Shown here piece by piece: positions 55,494-64,000 of a DNA stretch of 64,000 nucleotides; position 1 is the first letter of the stretch; each line of letters begins with the position of its first letter. The notes beneath the pieces were generated by a model, which ran no database searches, was not told the DNA's origin, and saw only the letters and a program-made list of their open reading frames with translations. The stretch is taken from assembly GCF_011806525.1 (NCBI RefSeq), contig NZ_JAAVKI010000001.1, forward strand, positions 496,001-560,000, in the 5' to 3' direction. The position numbers and the translations under genes were made by a program. Source of the stretch: Thalassospira sp. HF15 (lineage in GTDB: Bacteria > Pseudomonadota > Alphaproteobacteria > Rhodospirillales > Thalassospiraceae).

Positions 55494-58139
55494 ATGAATC
55501 TTGTCATCGTCGAATCCCCGGCCAAAGCCAAGACGATCAACAAATATCTCGGTGACGACTATAAGGTGTTGGCCTCATTTGGTCATATCCGCGATCTGCC
55601 GTCCAAGGATGGCTCAGTCGATACCGACAACGACTTTTCGATGGTCTGGGAAACAGATGGTCGGTCGGAAAAGCAGATTCGCGAAATTGCATCGGCAGCG
55701 CGCGATTCCGACACCATCTACCTCGCGACTGACCCGGATCGCGAAGGAGAAGCCATTTCCTGGCACATTCTTGAAGTTCTCGAGCAGAAAAAACTGCTCC
55801 GCGGTCGCGATGTCCATCGCGTCGTGTTCCACGAGATTACCAAGAAGGCCGTCACCGAAGCGATTGCCAATCCGCGCGAACTTAATCAGGAACTGGTGGA
55901 TGCCTATCTGGCACGCCGAGCCCTTGATTATCTGGTCGGGTTCAACCTATCCCCGGTTCTGTGGCGCAAACTGCCCGGTTCACGCTCTGCCGGTCGCGTA
56001 CAGTCGGTGGCACTGCGCCTGATCTGCGAACGCGAAATTGAGATTGAGGCCTTCAAACCTGACGAATACTGGTCACTTGAAGCCGGGTTTGCCGTGCCGG
56101 AAGGGAAATTTTCGGCACGCCTAACCCATCTCAATGGCGAAAAGCTTGATAAGCTTGCGCTTGGCGATGAAGACGCCGCCAAAGTCGCCAAGGAAAAGGT
56201 CGAAAGCCGTAGTTACACCGTTTCAAAGGTTGAGCGCAAAGACGTCAAACGTCGTCCGCAGCCGCCTTTCACGACGTCCACTCTGCAACAGGAAGCATCG
56301 CGTAAGCTTGGCTTTGGGGCGAAACGCACGATGCAGCTGGCCCAGCGTCTGTATGAAGGTGTCGATATCGGTGGCGAAACGGTTGGTCTGATCACTTATA
56401 TGCGTACCGATGCCGTGGTTCTGTCGCAGGAAGCACTGGCGGCCGCGCGCCGTTTGATTGGCAAGGATTATGGGGACGAGTACCTTCCGGCCAACGCGCG
56501 CAGCTTTGCCAACAAGGCAAAGAATGCACAGGAAGCCCACGAAGCCGTCCGTCCGACCGACCTCTTCCGTCGCCCGGATCAGGTTTCGCGTCATCTCGAC
56601 AAGGATCAGCTGGCGCTTTACACCCTGATCTGGAAGCGAACTGTCGCCTGTCAGATGGAAGACGCCCGCTTTGATCAGGTGGCTGTCGATCTGTCATCGA
56701 ATGACAATCATGTGGTTCTGCGTGCCAATGGCTCTGTTGTGAAATTTGACGGCTTTCTGAAACTCTATCAGGAAGGCAAGGATGACGATTCTGATGATGA
56801 AAAGGATCGTCGTCTGCCGCCCCTGAAGGAAGGCCAGAAGCCTGATCTTGGCAAAGTCAGCATTGACCAGCACTTCACCCAGCCCCCGCCCCGCTATACC
56901 GAGGCGAGCCTGGTCAAGAAGATGGAAGAGCTTGGCATTGGCCGCCCATCGACCTACGCATCAATCATTTCGGTCCTGCAGGATCGAAACTATGTGCTTT
57001 TGGAACGACGCCGTTTCGTTGCACAGGACCGTGGACGTCTGGTCACGGCCTTCCTGTCGAAGTTCTTTGAACGTTACGTTCAGTACAACTTCACAGCTGA
57101 CCTGGAAAACCAGCTTGATGAAATCTCGATGGGCAAACTGGCCTGGAAAGAGGTTCTCAAGGATTTCTGGAAATCGTTCAAGGGCAATGTCGACGAAGCC
57201 AAGGAACTGAAAATCACCGATGTGCTCGATGCACTTCAGGTGATGCTGGAAAACTATCTGTTCCCGACGCGCGAAGACGGCACTGACCCGCACAAATGTC
57301 CGAAATGCGATGACGGACAGCTTAGCCTCAAACTGGGCAAGTTTGGCGCATTCCTTGGCTGTTCGAACTATCCGGAATGCAACTACACCCGTCCGCTCGT
57401 CGCCAATGAAAACGGATCGGATTCCGAACTCGATGCCGGACCGAAGGTTTTGGGTATCGATAAGGAAACCGGCAAGGAAATCACCCTTCGCAAAGGACCT
57501 TACGGCGTTTATGTCCAGCTTGGCGAGGAAGAGGAAGTCGAAGGCAAGAACGGCAAGCCCAAAAAGGTAAAGCCGAAGCGCACGTCACTTCCCAAAGGCC
57601 TCGAACCGTCTGTTGTCGACCTGAGCAAAGCCGAAGAGCTTCTGACCTTGCCGCGCGTTGTCGGGGTTTACCCGGAAACCGGCGAGGAAATGAAAGCCAA
57701 TATTGGCCGCTTTGGCCCCTATGTTCAGGCGGGCAGCATCTTTGCATCGCTCAAAGCAGACGATGATGTTCTGACCATTGGTGAAAACCGTGCCATTACC
57801 CTGATTGCCGACAAGCGCGAAAAGGCTGGCAAGGAAATCGGCAAACATCCTGATGACAACGAGCCTATCTTTGTCGCCGTCGGTCGTTGGGGTCCGTTCG
57901 TCAAACACAAGAAAACGATTGCCAATATTCGCGATGTCGAACGTGACGACATAACGCTTGAGATGGCCATCAAGGCGATCAAGGAAAAGGAAGCCAAGTC
58001 GGGCAAAACATCCAAAGCCACGACAAAGAAAACGGCAACCAAGAAGACAGCGGCGAAAAAGGCCCCCGCAAAGAAGAAACCGGCGGCAAAGAAAACCGCA
58101 GCGAAAAAAACAACAACCAAAAAGGCGGCGGCGAATTAA
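55494..58139 (+). CDS. topA: DNA topoisomerase I
   Basis: This 881-residue type IA topoisomerase relaxes negative supercoils. The Toprim domain starts with VIVESPAKAKTINKYLG, and the acidic triad is in LATDPDREGEAISWHI (about 82-97). The active-site Tyr is in GLITYMRTDAVVLS (about 299-312). Four-Cys zinc ribbon CPKC to CSNYPEC lies near 602-630, followed by further Topo C-terminal repeats. A Lys/Ala/Thr-rich tail (about 838-881) resembles histone-H1-like DNA-binding tails found in many alphaproteobacterial TopA. The start lacks a strong ribosome site. Confidence 0.96.
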   Translation: MNLVIVESPAKAKTINKYLGDDYKVLASFGHIRDLPSKDGSVDTDNDFSMVWETDGRSEKQIREIASAARDSDTIYLATDPDREGEAISWHILEVLEQKKLLRGRDVHRVVFHEITKKAVTEAIANPRELNQELVDAYLARRALDYLVGFNLSPVLWRKLPGSRSAGRVQSVALRLICEREIEIEAFKPDEYWSLEAGFAVPEGKFSARLTHLNGEKLDKLALGDEDAAKVAKEKVESRSYTVSKVERKDVKRRPQPPFTTSTLQQEASRKLGFGAKRTMQLAQRLYEGVDIGGETVGLITYMRTDAVVLSQEALAAARRLIGKDYGDEYLPANARSFANKAKNAQEAHEAVRPTDLFRRPDQVSRHLDKDQLALYTLIWKRTVACQMEDARFDQVAVDLSSNDNHVVLRANGSVVKFDGFLKLYQEGKDDDSDDEKDRRLPPLKEGQKPDLGKVSIDQHFTQPPPRYTEASLVKKMEELGIGRPSTYASIISVLQDRNYVLLERRRFVAQDRGRLVTAFLSKFFERYVQYNFTADLENQLDEISMGKLAWKEVLKDFWKSFKGNVDEAKELKITDVLDALQVMLENYLFPTREDGTDPHKCPKCDDGQLSLKLGKFGAFLGCSNYPECNYTRPLVANENGSDSELDAGPKVLGIDKETGKEITLRKGPYGVYVQLGEEEEVEGKNGKPKKVKPKRTSLPKGLEPSVVDLSKAEELLTLPRVVGVYPETGEEMKANIGRFGPYVQAGSIFASLKADDDVLTIGENRAITLIADKREKAGKEIGKHPDDNEPIFVAVGRWGPFVKHKKTIANIRDVERDDITLEMAIKAIKEKEAKSGKTSKATTKKTATKKTAAKKAPAKKKPAAKKTAAKKTTTKKAAAN

Positions 58140-58158
58140 TCGCCGCCTTCCTTTTTCG
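58122..58158 (+). terminator. Terminator spanning the topA stop codon
   Basis: AAGGCGGCG/CGCCGCCTT with a ten-base loop holding the TAA stop is followed by CCTTTTTC. It lies between topA and rnr, so rnr may have partly independent transcription. Confidence 0.75.
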
Positions 58159-58188
58159 GTCGAATACCCATGAAAGGACGCCGCAACG

Positions 58189-60630
58189 TTGGCGAACGAC
58201 ACAGAAGACAAAAAACACTTCCCCACCAAGGAAGAGATTATCGAATTCATCGATATGAGCCCGACACCGGTCGGCAAGCGTGAAATTGCGCGCGCCTTTA
58301 ACATCAAGGGCGCAGCCAAGATCGAGCTTAAAAAGACCCTGAAAGAGCTGAAAATTGGCGGCGATGTCGTCAAGGGCAACCGCCGGCGTTTTGACAAGCC
58401 CGACCGCCTGCCTCCGGTTGAAGTTCTGGAAATCACCGGCATTGATGATGACGGCGAAGTTCTGGCCAAGCCGAACGTCTGGAAGCACGACTATGACCCG
58501 CCACTGATTGTGGTGAAATCAATTCGCCGCGGCGGCCCGAGTGCGCCGGGCATTGGTGACAAGATTCTCGCCAAACTGCGCTACACAGGCAAGCACACCT
58601 ACGAAGCCAGCATCATGCGCGTCCTTGGCAGCGGTCCACAGCGCGTCTTGGGGCTTTATCGCCCCAACGAACGCGAAGGTCGCGTTGTGCCCACAGATCG
58701 CAAGGATAGCGGCGAGATCGCAGTACCTCTTGATGACCATCCTGATCTTGAAAGTGGCGCGCTGGTTCTGACCGAAATTCTGCCGGGCAAACATTTCGGG
58801 CTGCGCAAGGGCCGGATTACCGAAGTTCTTGGCAATATCAACGAACCGAAATCCATCAGCCTTGTCTCAATCCACGCACGTGGCATTCCATTTGAATTCC
58901 CGCCGGAAGTTGAACTTCAGGCCCGTGAATCAAAGGCAACACCGCTTGGCAAGCGCACCGATCTGCGCGACATCCCGCTGGTGACGATCGATGGCGCGGA
59001 TGCGCGTGACTTTGACGATGCTGTTTGGGCCGAAGCCGACCCTGACCCGGCCAACGAGGGCGGCTGGCACATCATGGTCGCGATTGCCGACGTGTCCTGG
59101 TATGTGCGCCCCGGCGACGCATTGGACCGCGAAGCCGTTAAACGCGGCAACAGCTGTTATTTTCCGGATCGCGTGGTGCCAATGTTGCCGTTTGAGCTTT
59201 CGAACGGCTGGTGTTCGCTTGTCCCGCATGAAGATCGCGGCTGCATGGCGGTTGAGATGTGGCTCGACAAGCATGGTCACAAACTGCGTCATAAGTTCTG
59301 CCGCGGGATGATGAAGTCTGCTGCCCGCCTGACCTATGATCAGGTTCAGCGCGCAATGGACGGCCAGCCAGACGACACCACCGGTCCGCTGGTAGACACC
59401 ATCATCAAGCCGCTTTACGGCGCCTTTCATGCATTCCTTGAAGCACGCAAGAAACGTGGTGTCCTTGAACTTGATGTGCCCGAACGCAAGATCGAGCTTA
59501 ATGATCAGGGGCAGATCATTGCCATTGCACCGCGTGCCCGCTTTGACAGCCACAAGCTGATCGAAGAATTCATGATTGCGGCCAATGTGTGCGCCGCCGA
59601 GGAACTTGAACGCATCAAGCAGCCCTGCATGTATCGTATTCACGATGCACCGAGCGAGGAAAAGCTGGAAGCTTTGCACGAATTCCTTGAAGGCGCTGGC
59701 TACAAGCTAAACAAGGCATCGGTCCTGAAACCGCGTGATTTCAACCGTATCCTTGAACTCGCCAAGGACACGCCGGAAGCCGAACTGATCAACACGGTCG
59801 TCTTACGCAGCCAGTCACAGGCAATGTACAGCCCTGACAATATTGGGCACTTTGGCTTGGCACTTAAGAAATATGCTCATTTCACCTCTCCGATCCGACG
59901 GTATGCCGACCTTCTGGTTCATCGCGCTCTGATCGCAGGCCTCAAGCTTGGTGAAGGCGGCCTCACGCCCGAAGAAGGCGAACGGTTCGAACAGATTGGC
60001 GAGGACATATCAGGCACCGAACGCCGCGCGGCCATGGCCGAACGCGATGCGGTCGACCGTTATGTTGCCGCCTATATGTCTGACAAGGTCGGGGCCGAAT
60101 TCCCCGGCAAGATTTCCGGGGTTACGCATTTCGGTCTGTTCATATCACTGAACGAAACCGGTGCGGACGGTCTGGTGCCTATTTCCACCCTGCCCGATGA
60201 TTATTACGTTCACGACCCCGCAAGCCATGCGCTTGTTGGTCAGAACCGTGGCAAAAAGTTCCAATTGGGTGATTCGGTTGTCGTTCGGATCGCTGATGCC
60301 GATGCTGCCACGGGTTCGTTGGCCCTGCGTCTGGCAGAACATGCCGATATTACCGAACGCGACCTGATTGAACGTCCACGCGGGCGTCGTGGGTCCGGCA
60401 AACGGCGTGGCAGTCCCGGGGATCGCAGTCACCGTCATGGTAACAAGCCAGGCTTCCGATCCAGTTCGCGCGATGGCACCGGTCCCGGTGGTAGTTCTGC
60501 CACCAAATCGAAGGGCAAAGGTGCCAAAGCCGGTGGCAAGAAAAAGACCACACCGAAAAAGCAACGCAAGCTGGTGGCATCGAACCGGGCATCGCGCAAT
60601 GCGGCCAAGAACGGTTCCAAACCGGAATAA
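58189..60630 (+). CDS. rnr: Ribonuclease R
   Basis: This 813-residue 3'-5' exoribonuclease degrades structured RNA. An N-terminal winged-helix region (about 10-65) is followed by cold-shock-like domains. The RNB catalytic core begins with DGADARDFDDAVWAEADPD (about 267-285, four Asp), and YAHFTSPIRRYADLLVHR lies near 563-580. The S1 domain (about 630-715) has GVTHFGLFISLNETGADGLVPIS. A basic Gly/Arg/Lys tail closes the protein. The start is a TTG with AAGGA ten bases upstream. Confidence 0.95.
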   Translation: MANDTEDKKHFPTKEEIIEFIDMSPTPVGKREIARAFNIKGAAKIELKKTLKELKIGGDVVKGNRRRFDKPDRLPPVEVLEITGIDDDGEVLAKPNVWKHDYDPPLIVVKSIRRGGPSAPGIGDKILAKLRYTGKHTYEASIMRVLGSGPQRVLGLYRPNEREGRVVPTDRKDSGEIAVPLDDHPDLESGALVLTEILPGKHFGLRKGRITEVLGNINEPKSISLVSIHARGIPFEFPPEVELQARESKATPLGKRTDLRDIPLVTIDGADARDFDDAVWAEADPDPANEGGWHIMVAIADVSWYVRPGDALDREAVKRGNSCYFPDRVVPMLPFELSNGWCSLVPHEDRGCMAVEMWLDKHGHKLRHKFCRGMMKSAARLTYDQVQRAMDGQPDDTTGPLVDTIIKPLYGAFHAFLEARKKRGVLELDVPERKIELNDQGQIIAIAPRARFDSHKLIEEFMIAANVCAAEELERIKQPCMYRIHDAPSEEKLEALHEFLEGAGYKLNKASVLKPRDFNRILELAKDTPEAELINTVVLRSQSQAMYSPDNIGHFGLALKKYAHFTSPIRRYADLLVHRALIAGLKLGEGGLTPEEGERFEQIGEDISGTERRAAMAERDAVDRYVAAYMSDKVGAEFPGKISGVTHFGLFISLNETGADGLVPISTLPDDYYVHDPASHALVGQNRGKKFQLGDSVVVRIADADAATGSLALRLAEHADITERDLIERPRGRRGSGKRRGSPGDRSHRHGNKPGFRSSSRDGTGPGGSSATKSKGKGAKAGGKKKTTPKKQRKLVASNRASRNAAKNGSKPE

Positions 60631-60649
60631 TCCGGCTCATAGCGAAAAC

Positions 60650-60687
60650 AAAAAAAGGCGGTCCGTTTTGGACCGCCTTTTTTGTTT
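60650..60687. terminator. Terminator between rnr and the convergent Hpt gene
   Basis: AAAAAAGGCGGTCC/GGACCGCCTTTTTT with loop GTTTT has long A- and T-runs on either side, suited to both strands. Confidence 0.88.
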
Positions 60688-60711
60688 GCGCCTTTGGGAG
60701 CTCACTGAAAC

Positions 60712-61494
60712 TCAAAGCATGGTTTCAACAAACTTCGAAAGTTGCTCTGAGGTCTGTTTACCACGGTTGCTGATAATGGCGACGTTTGCCGGCAACCCTT
60801 CCAGATCGGGGTGAGAGGCCTCGAAACTTGTCAACAGGCCAAGTTTCTTATCCGCCAACGTCTTCATCGCCGCCAATGCCCGGATCAGCTCAATACCGCT
60901 CAACCCGTCCAGGACCGCAGCGGTAATGACGGCATCGGGACGCGACTGTACGACTGTCTGAAAGGCCTCAACAGCTGATCTGGCGGTGATGGTGCGAAAA
61001 CCTTTCTCGCGCAGCTCCCGCTGCAGGAAATGGCCCTGAACGGCTGTTGCCGTGACGAGAAGAACTTCCTTGTCCTGTGCGACCGCTACATCAGACTTTG
61101 CGTCTTTTTCGTCGGCTTTGGCGCTACGAGTTGGCAAGGAACGCAGGATGCGGGTTTCTTCCTCTGCCTGCGGGTTGGTGCCACTTTCGATGATCTCGCG
61201 AATCCAGCTGGTGAAATCAACCAGTGATGCGGCTTCAAGATCATCAATCTTGGTCAGATCGGCGATATAGTCCTCAAGCCTGTGCGCAATCGCCCCGACC
61301 AATGGAAACCCGAACGATCCAGCCAAGCCTTTCACGGTATGGGCTTCGCGCCGAAGTTCGGCAATGCCGGGTTCAGCTTCGTCCATCCCCCCGGCAACGC
61401 GATCAATTGTTGTCTCAATACGATCAATACGTTCCAGTGTGTCCTCAATGAAATCCTGTTTCAGACCGGCAACGACTGCGTCCGCATTTCCCAT
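60712..61494 (-). CDS. Hpt-domain protein with degenerate receiver domain
   Basis: This 260-residue protein has an N-terminal histidine phosphotransfer domain (about 1-105) with phosphorylatable His52 in REAHTVKGLAGSFGF. A charged linker is followed by a receiver-like domain (about 142-258). The receiver lacks the acidic pair (VLLVTAT instead of VLLVDD), the phospho-acceptor Asp (PDAVITAAVLDGLSG, Ala192) and a clear Lys, so only the Hpt part can carry phosphate. AAAGGAG before this ATG is excellent and overrides an upstream opening. The partner kinase is unknown. Confidence 0.85.
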   Translation of the reverse strand: MGNADAVVAGLKQDFIEDTLERIDRIETTIDRVAGGMDEAEPGIAELRREAHTVKGLAGSFGFPLVGAIAHRLEDYIADLTKIDDLEAASLVDFTSWIREIIESGTNPQAEEETRILRSLPTRSAKADEKDAKSDVAVAQDKEVLLVTATAVQGHFLQRELREKGFRTITARSAVEAFQTVVQSRPDAVITAAVLDGLSGIELIRALAAMKTLADKKLGLLTSFEASHPDLEGLPANVAIISNRGKQTSEQLSKFVETML

Positions 61495-61677
61495 TGGGCA
61501 CTCCTTTGGCAACTGGCCGATCAAGCAAACGTGACCTTTAACGCGCCCTAAAGGCGAATAAGGCAGGTCGATTTTACTTGCTTGCGCGATCGAACATCAT
61601 GATGATGGCTTACCGTCTCAATGCCCGTTTTCGTCACCTGGATCAAGTGCGCGCTGAGATGTGACAGGAGTTAAGTT

Positions 61678-62088
61678 TTGACCATGAATGCCCCACACGA
61701 TCTATCCCCCGAAACAAATGATGCCACTCAAAATCAAAGTGGCAGCCGTATTATGACCGGTCTTCGCCGCGGTTTTCGTCGCAAATGTCCAAATTGCGGA
61801 CATGGTTTTGCCTTTGGGGGCTATCTGAAACTTCGTCCGGAATGTGAGGTCTGCAGCCACCCGATCGGGGAATATCGCTGCGATGATGCCCCGCCTTATT
61901 TCACGATCTTTCTGGTCGGACACATTGTGGTGCCGGGCGCGCTTGCCATGGAACAGAATTTCAGTCCGTCGCTGGCCTTGCAGCTTTCAATCTGGCTTCC
62001 GGCTACTGTCGCATTATGTCTTGGATTCCTGCCCTTTATCAAAGGGGCCGTACTGGGCACACAATGGGCCATGCGGATCAAAGGATAG
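61678..62088 (+). CDS. DUF983 family membrane protein
   Basis: This 136-residue protein has a cytoplasmic N-terminus with a four-Cys zinc-ribbon-like pair (RKCPNCGHG and CEVCSHPIGEYRCDDAPPYF, the DUF983 hallmark) and two or three C-terminal spans. The function of the family is unknown. AGGAG seven bases before the TTG at 61678 makes it a better start than ATG 61684. DUF983 genes commonly follow rnr in alphaproteobacteria, as here. Confidence 0.88.
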   Translation: MTMNAPHDLSPETNDATQNQSGSRIMTGLRRGFRRKCPNCGHGFAFGGYLKLRPECEVCSHPIGEYRCDDAPPYFTIFLVGHIVVPGALAMEQNFSPSLALQLSIWLPATVALCLGFLPFIKGAVLGTQWAMRIKG

Positions 62089-62159
62089 ACATTGGCCAAA
62101 CGCCAATTTTTCCATTAGAATGCGTGGGTTACCCAACCTGAATTAAACGGATTGTTTAG

Positions 62160-63791
62160 TTGGCCACACCGGAAACTTCACAGAACAAACATGACATCAA
62201 CGACAGCGGAACGCAGCGTTTGAAACGCATCTGTGCGGCAGTCGGAATGTCTGTTTTACTTACGGCCTGTGAAAGTTCGAAACATGTTGGTGTAAGCTCC
62301 CCCGACGACCCGCGGACCCACGAGTTGATTTCCCAAACCATCGAACTGGTTGCAACACGTTATATCGACCCGATCAGCCGCGAACAGATTTTGGTCAACA
62401 CACTTGATGGCCTTTCCACGGTCGATGATGCCATCCGTGTGGACATCACGCCATCTGATCTCGTCCTGCAATATGATGGGCGCACGGTAGATCGCATTGC
62501 CTTGCCCGCCATGTCTGGCGATGCAAATGAGCACGAAAACCTGCAGGTATGGGCAGAAATCACGCTTCATGGCTTGGCAAGCTACCGGATGCATTCGTCC
62601 GAACTGCGCAGCGCGTCGACAAAGGACATCGAGTCCGCACTTATCAGTGGCGCGATCCGTAATCTGGACCGCTACAGCCGTTATGAAGGTCCGGAACGCG
62701 CCGAGAATGCGCGCAACCGCCGCGATGGCTATATCGGCATCGGGGTCAGGGTGGTTGGCGGCACCGGATATCCCATCGTCAAACTTGTTCATGCCGAAAG
62801 CCCGGCCGCCCGCGCGGGCCTTAACCCAGGCGATCAGATTTTGACCATCAATGGCCAGGACATGTATGGCAAAGCCAGCCGATACACTGCCGACCTCCTG
62901 CATGGTGAAGAAGGAAGTTCTGTCCTGATCGAGGTGAACTCGGCAAACAGCGCAGCCATTACTCCGATGGAAATCCTGCGTGAACGCGTTATTGACCGGA
63001 CCGTCTTTGCCGAAATTCGCGATAACATTTTGATCGCACGACTTAGCAGCTTCAACTCTGCGACCGCCTCGACCCTTGCTGATAACATCATGAAGGCCAA
63101 ACTTTATGACGGTGGCCTTAACGGGGTCATTCTTGATCTTCGAGGAAACCGTGGCGGCCTCTTGCAACAAGGTGTTGCCGTTGCCGACCTGTTTCTGGAA
63201 GACGGCCCGATTGGCAAGACGTTCTCGCGCGTGACAGCAGCACGGCATATCTTCAAGGCCGAAACCGGCGACCTGACAGCCGGAGCACCGCTTGTCGTCC
63301 TGATTGACGGGCGCACAGCATCGTCTGCCGAACTGGTTGCCGCAGCCCTTCAGGACCGCCATCGTGCTGTTCTGATCGGCTCTACAAGCTTTGGCAAAGG
63401 ATCGGTTCAGGCGATCAACGATCTGCCCAATCATGGCACTCTAACATTTACCTGGTCACGCATGACCGCCCCTTCGGGCTACACGTTTGATAGAATCGGT
63501 CTTTTCCCGGCCATCTGCACGCAGACTGATGCGGGCAACACCGCAATACATCAGGTTGCCCACGCCCTTTCACAACGCGATAAAATCGCCTCGGTGATGA
63601 TGAAGTGGCGCAATCTTGATTATCAGGATGAAAAATCCCGTCGCGAGCTTCGGAATGTCTGCCCGGCCAGCACGAACGGCGAAGCATTCGACGTCGACGT
63701 GGCCTTGGAATTGCTGAAAAATCGCCGTGAATACAAGAATCTGGCCTATGCCGGGCAAGAGGAAATCGCCGATACATTTCCCAGCCAATAA
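62160..63791 (+). CDS. S41-family peptidase, lipoprotein (carboxyl-terminal-processing protease type)
   Basis: This 543-residue envelope protease has an N-terminal region with lipobox LLTAC (Cys near 37), a PDZ domain (about 190-275; IGIGVRVVGG, AARAGLNPGDQILTING) and an S41 protease core. The core has LDLRGNRGGLL (about 324-334), catalytic Ser in GRTASSAELVAAAL and catalytic Lys in SFGKGSVQ. A further TTG at 62220 would shorten the signal sequence and is an alternative start. It is just upstream of rpmG on the same strand, which has its own promoter. Confidence 0.88.
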   Translation: MATPETSQNKHDINDSGTQRLKRICAAVGMSVLLTACESSKHVGVSSPDDPRTHELISQTIELVATRYIDPISREQILVNTLDGLSTVDDAIRVDITPSDLVLQYDGRTVDRIALPAMSGDANEHENLQVWAEITLHGLASYRMHSSELRSASTKDIESALISGAIRNLDRYSRYEGPERAENARNRRDGYIGIGVRVVGGTGYPIVKLVHAESPAARAGLNPGDQILTINGQDMYGKASRYTADLLHGEEGSSVLIEVNSANSAAITPMEILRERVIDRTVFAEIRDNILIARLSSFNSATASTLADNIMKAKLYDGGLNGVILDLRGNRGGLLQQGVAVADLFLEDGPIGKTFSRVTAARHIFKAETGDLTAGAPLVVLIDGRTASSAELVAAALQDRHRAVLIGSTSFGKGSVQAINDLPNHGTLTFTWSRMTAPSGYTFDRIGLFPAICTQTDAGNTAIHQVAHALSQRDKIASVMMKWRNLDYQDEKSRRELRNVCPASTNGEAFDVDVALELLKNRREYKNLAYAGQEEIADTFPSQ

Positions 63792-63818
63792 ATTTGCATT
63801 CTTTTTTGCCAAAATGGC

Positions 63819-63846
63819 TTGACACTCTGCCGATAACCTTTATGTT
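63819..63846 (+). promoter_or_regulatory. Sigma-70 promoter of rpmG
   Basis: A perfect -35 TTGACA (63819-63824), a 16-base spacer and TATGTT (63841-63846) precede rpmG by about 40 bases. Confidence 0.6.
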
Positions 63847-63885
63847 CCGCCGCCTGAGATACACCTGAACACAGGATGCAGAGAC

Positions 63886-64000
63886 ATGGCGAAGCCCGCT
63901 TCGATCCTCGTAAAGTTGGTAAGCACCGCAGACACCGGTTACTTCTATGTTGTTAAGAAGAACCCGCGGAATACCACCGAGAAATTCCAGTTTCGCAAGT
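63886..64000 (+). CDS. rpmG: 50S ribosomal protein L33, 5' part
   Basis: The first 38 codons are present and the rest lie beyond the window. The sequence [20 protein letters not shown] followed by [18 protein letters not shown] matches L33 of this class (usually about 55 residues). AGGA nine bases before the ATG gives the start. It is driven by its own promoter. Confidence 0.95.
   Translation, partial: MAKPASILVKLVSTADTGYFYVVKKNPRNTTEKFQFRK

Noticed and set aside
57994..58139. Lys/Ala/Thr repeats at the end of topA as a possible repeat expansion
   Set aside because: Basic tails of this kind are common on alphaproteobacterial TopA; no tandem DNA repeat of fixed length is seen.
1..64000. CRISPR arrays, transposases, phage genes and toxin-antitoxin pairs
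   Set aside because: I looked for regularly spaced repeats, integrase or transposase motifs and small overlapping gene pairs of known type, and saw none.

Overview
The window reads as a stretch of alphaproteobacterial chromosome, most like the Rhodospirillales and, at the level of gene content and style, a Thalassospira-type marine bacterium. The genus is my inference; no database search was possible. Supporting points are the intact aapJQMP general amino acid importer, GatCAB transamidation, an olsBA ornithine-lipid pair, and the block pyrB-pyrC-plsY-dprA-topA-rnr-DUF983-rpmG, a gene order typical of this class. There are no phage, transposon, CRISPR or rRNA features. One tRNA gene, tRNA-Ser(GCU), is present.

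Layout. 1-3.3 kb: a membrane protein cut by the window edge, a soluble chemoreceptor-like protein with its domains in unusual order, a TauE/SafE exporter and moaB, all on the minus strand. 3.7-11.4 kb: acetoacetyl-CoA synthetase, aapJQMP with its own promoter, inter-gene attenuator and terminator, and an orphan Mla-type ABC ATPase that lacks its catalytic Glu and switch His. 11.4-23.1 kb: glpR, then a nucleoside block on the minus strand (BMP-type binding protein, ATPase and two permeases, cytidine deaminase, purine nucleoside phosphorylase, thymidine phosphorylase). This faces a divergent exported 5'-nucleotidase and a PfkB/pseudouridine-kinase-like gene. Together they form a path from extracellular nucleotide to nucleoside to uptake to base and sugar phosphate. 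23.2-27.8 kb: a stand-alone RAM-domain protein, a CigR/RcnB-like exported protein, olsB-olsA behind a perfect CRP-like palindrome, a JmjC/cupin_8 hydroxylase, the tRNA, a 73-residue unknown protein and a candidate small RNA with an exposed CUCCCC loop. 28-39 kb: an MFS transporter, a GlxA-type regulator, a large unknown protein, pqiABC, a LysG/LysE-like divergent pair, thymidine kinase and a flavin reductase.

39-48 kb: gatCAB, whose gatA is broken by a small out-of-frame deletion, and a four-gene polyamine-type ABC operon whose two permeases carry unusual extra regions. 48.3-64 kb: ruvX, a glyoxalase-like protein, an AEC transporter, pyrB with a dihydroorotase homologue lacking the HxH metal ligands (PyrC'-like), plsY, dprA, topA, rnr, an Hpt protein with a degenerate receiver, a DUF983 protein, an S41 lipoprotein protease and the start of rpmG.

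The observations most worth checking are the gatA lesion, the catalytically altered orphan ABC ATPase, the metal-ligand-deficient dihydroorotase, the candidate sRNA near 27.9 kb, the CRP-like operator of olsBA, the inverted chemoreceptor and the enlarged polyamine-type permeases. I did not find a clear, wholly new multi-gene system.
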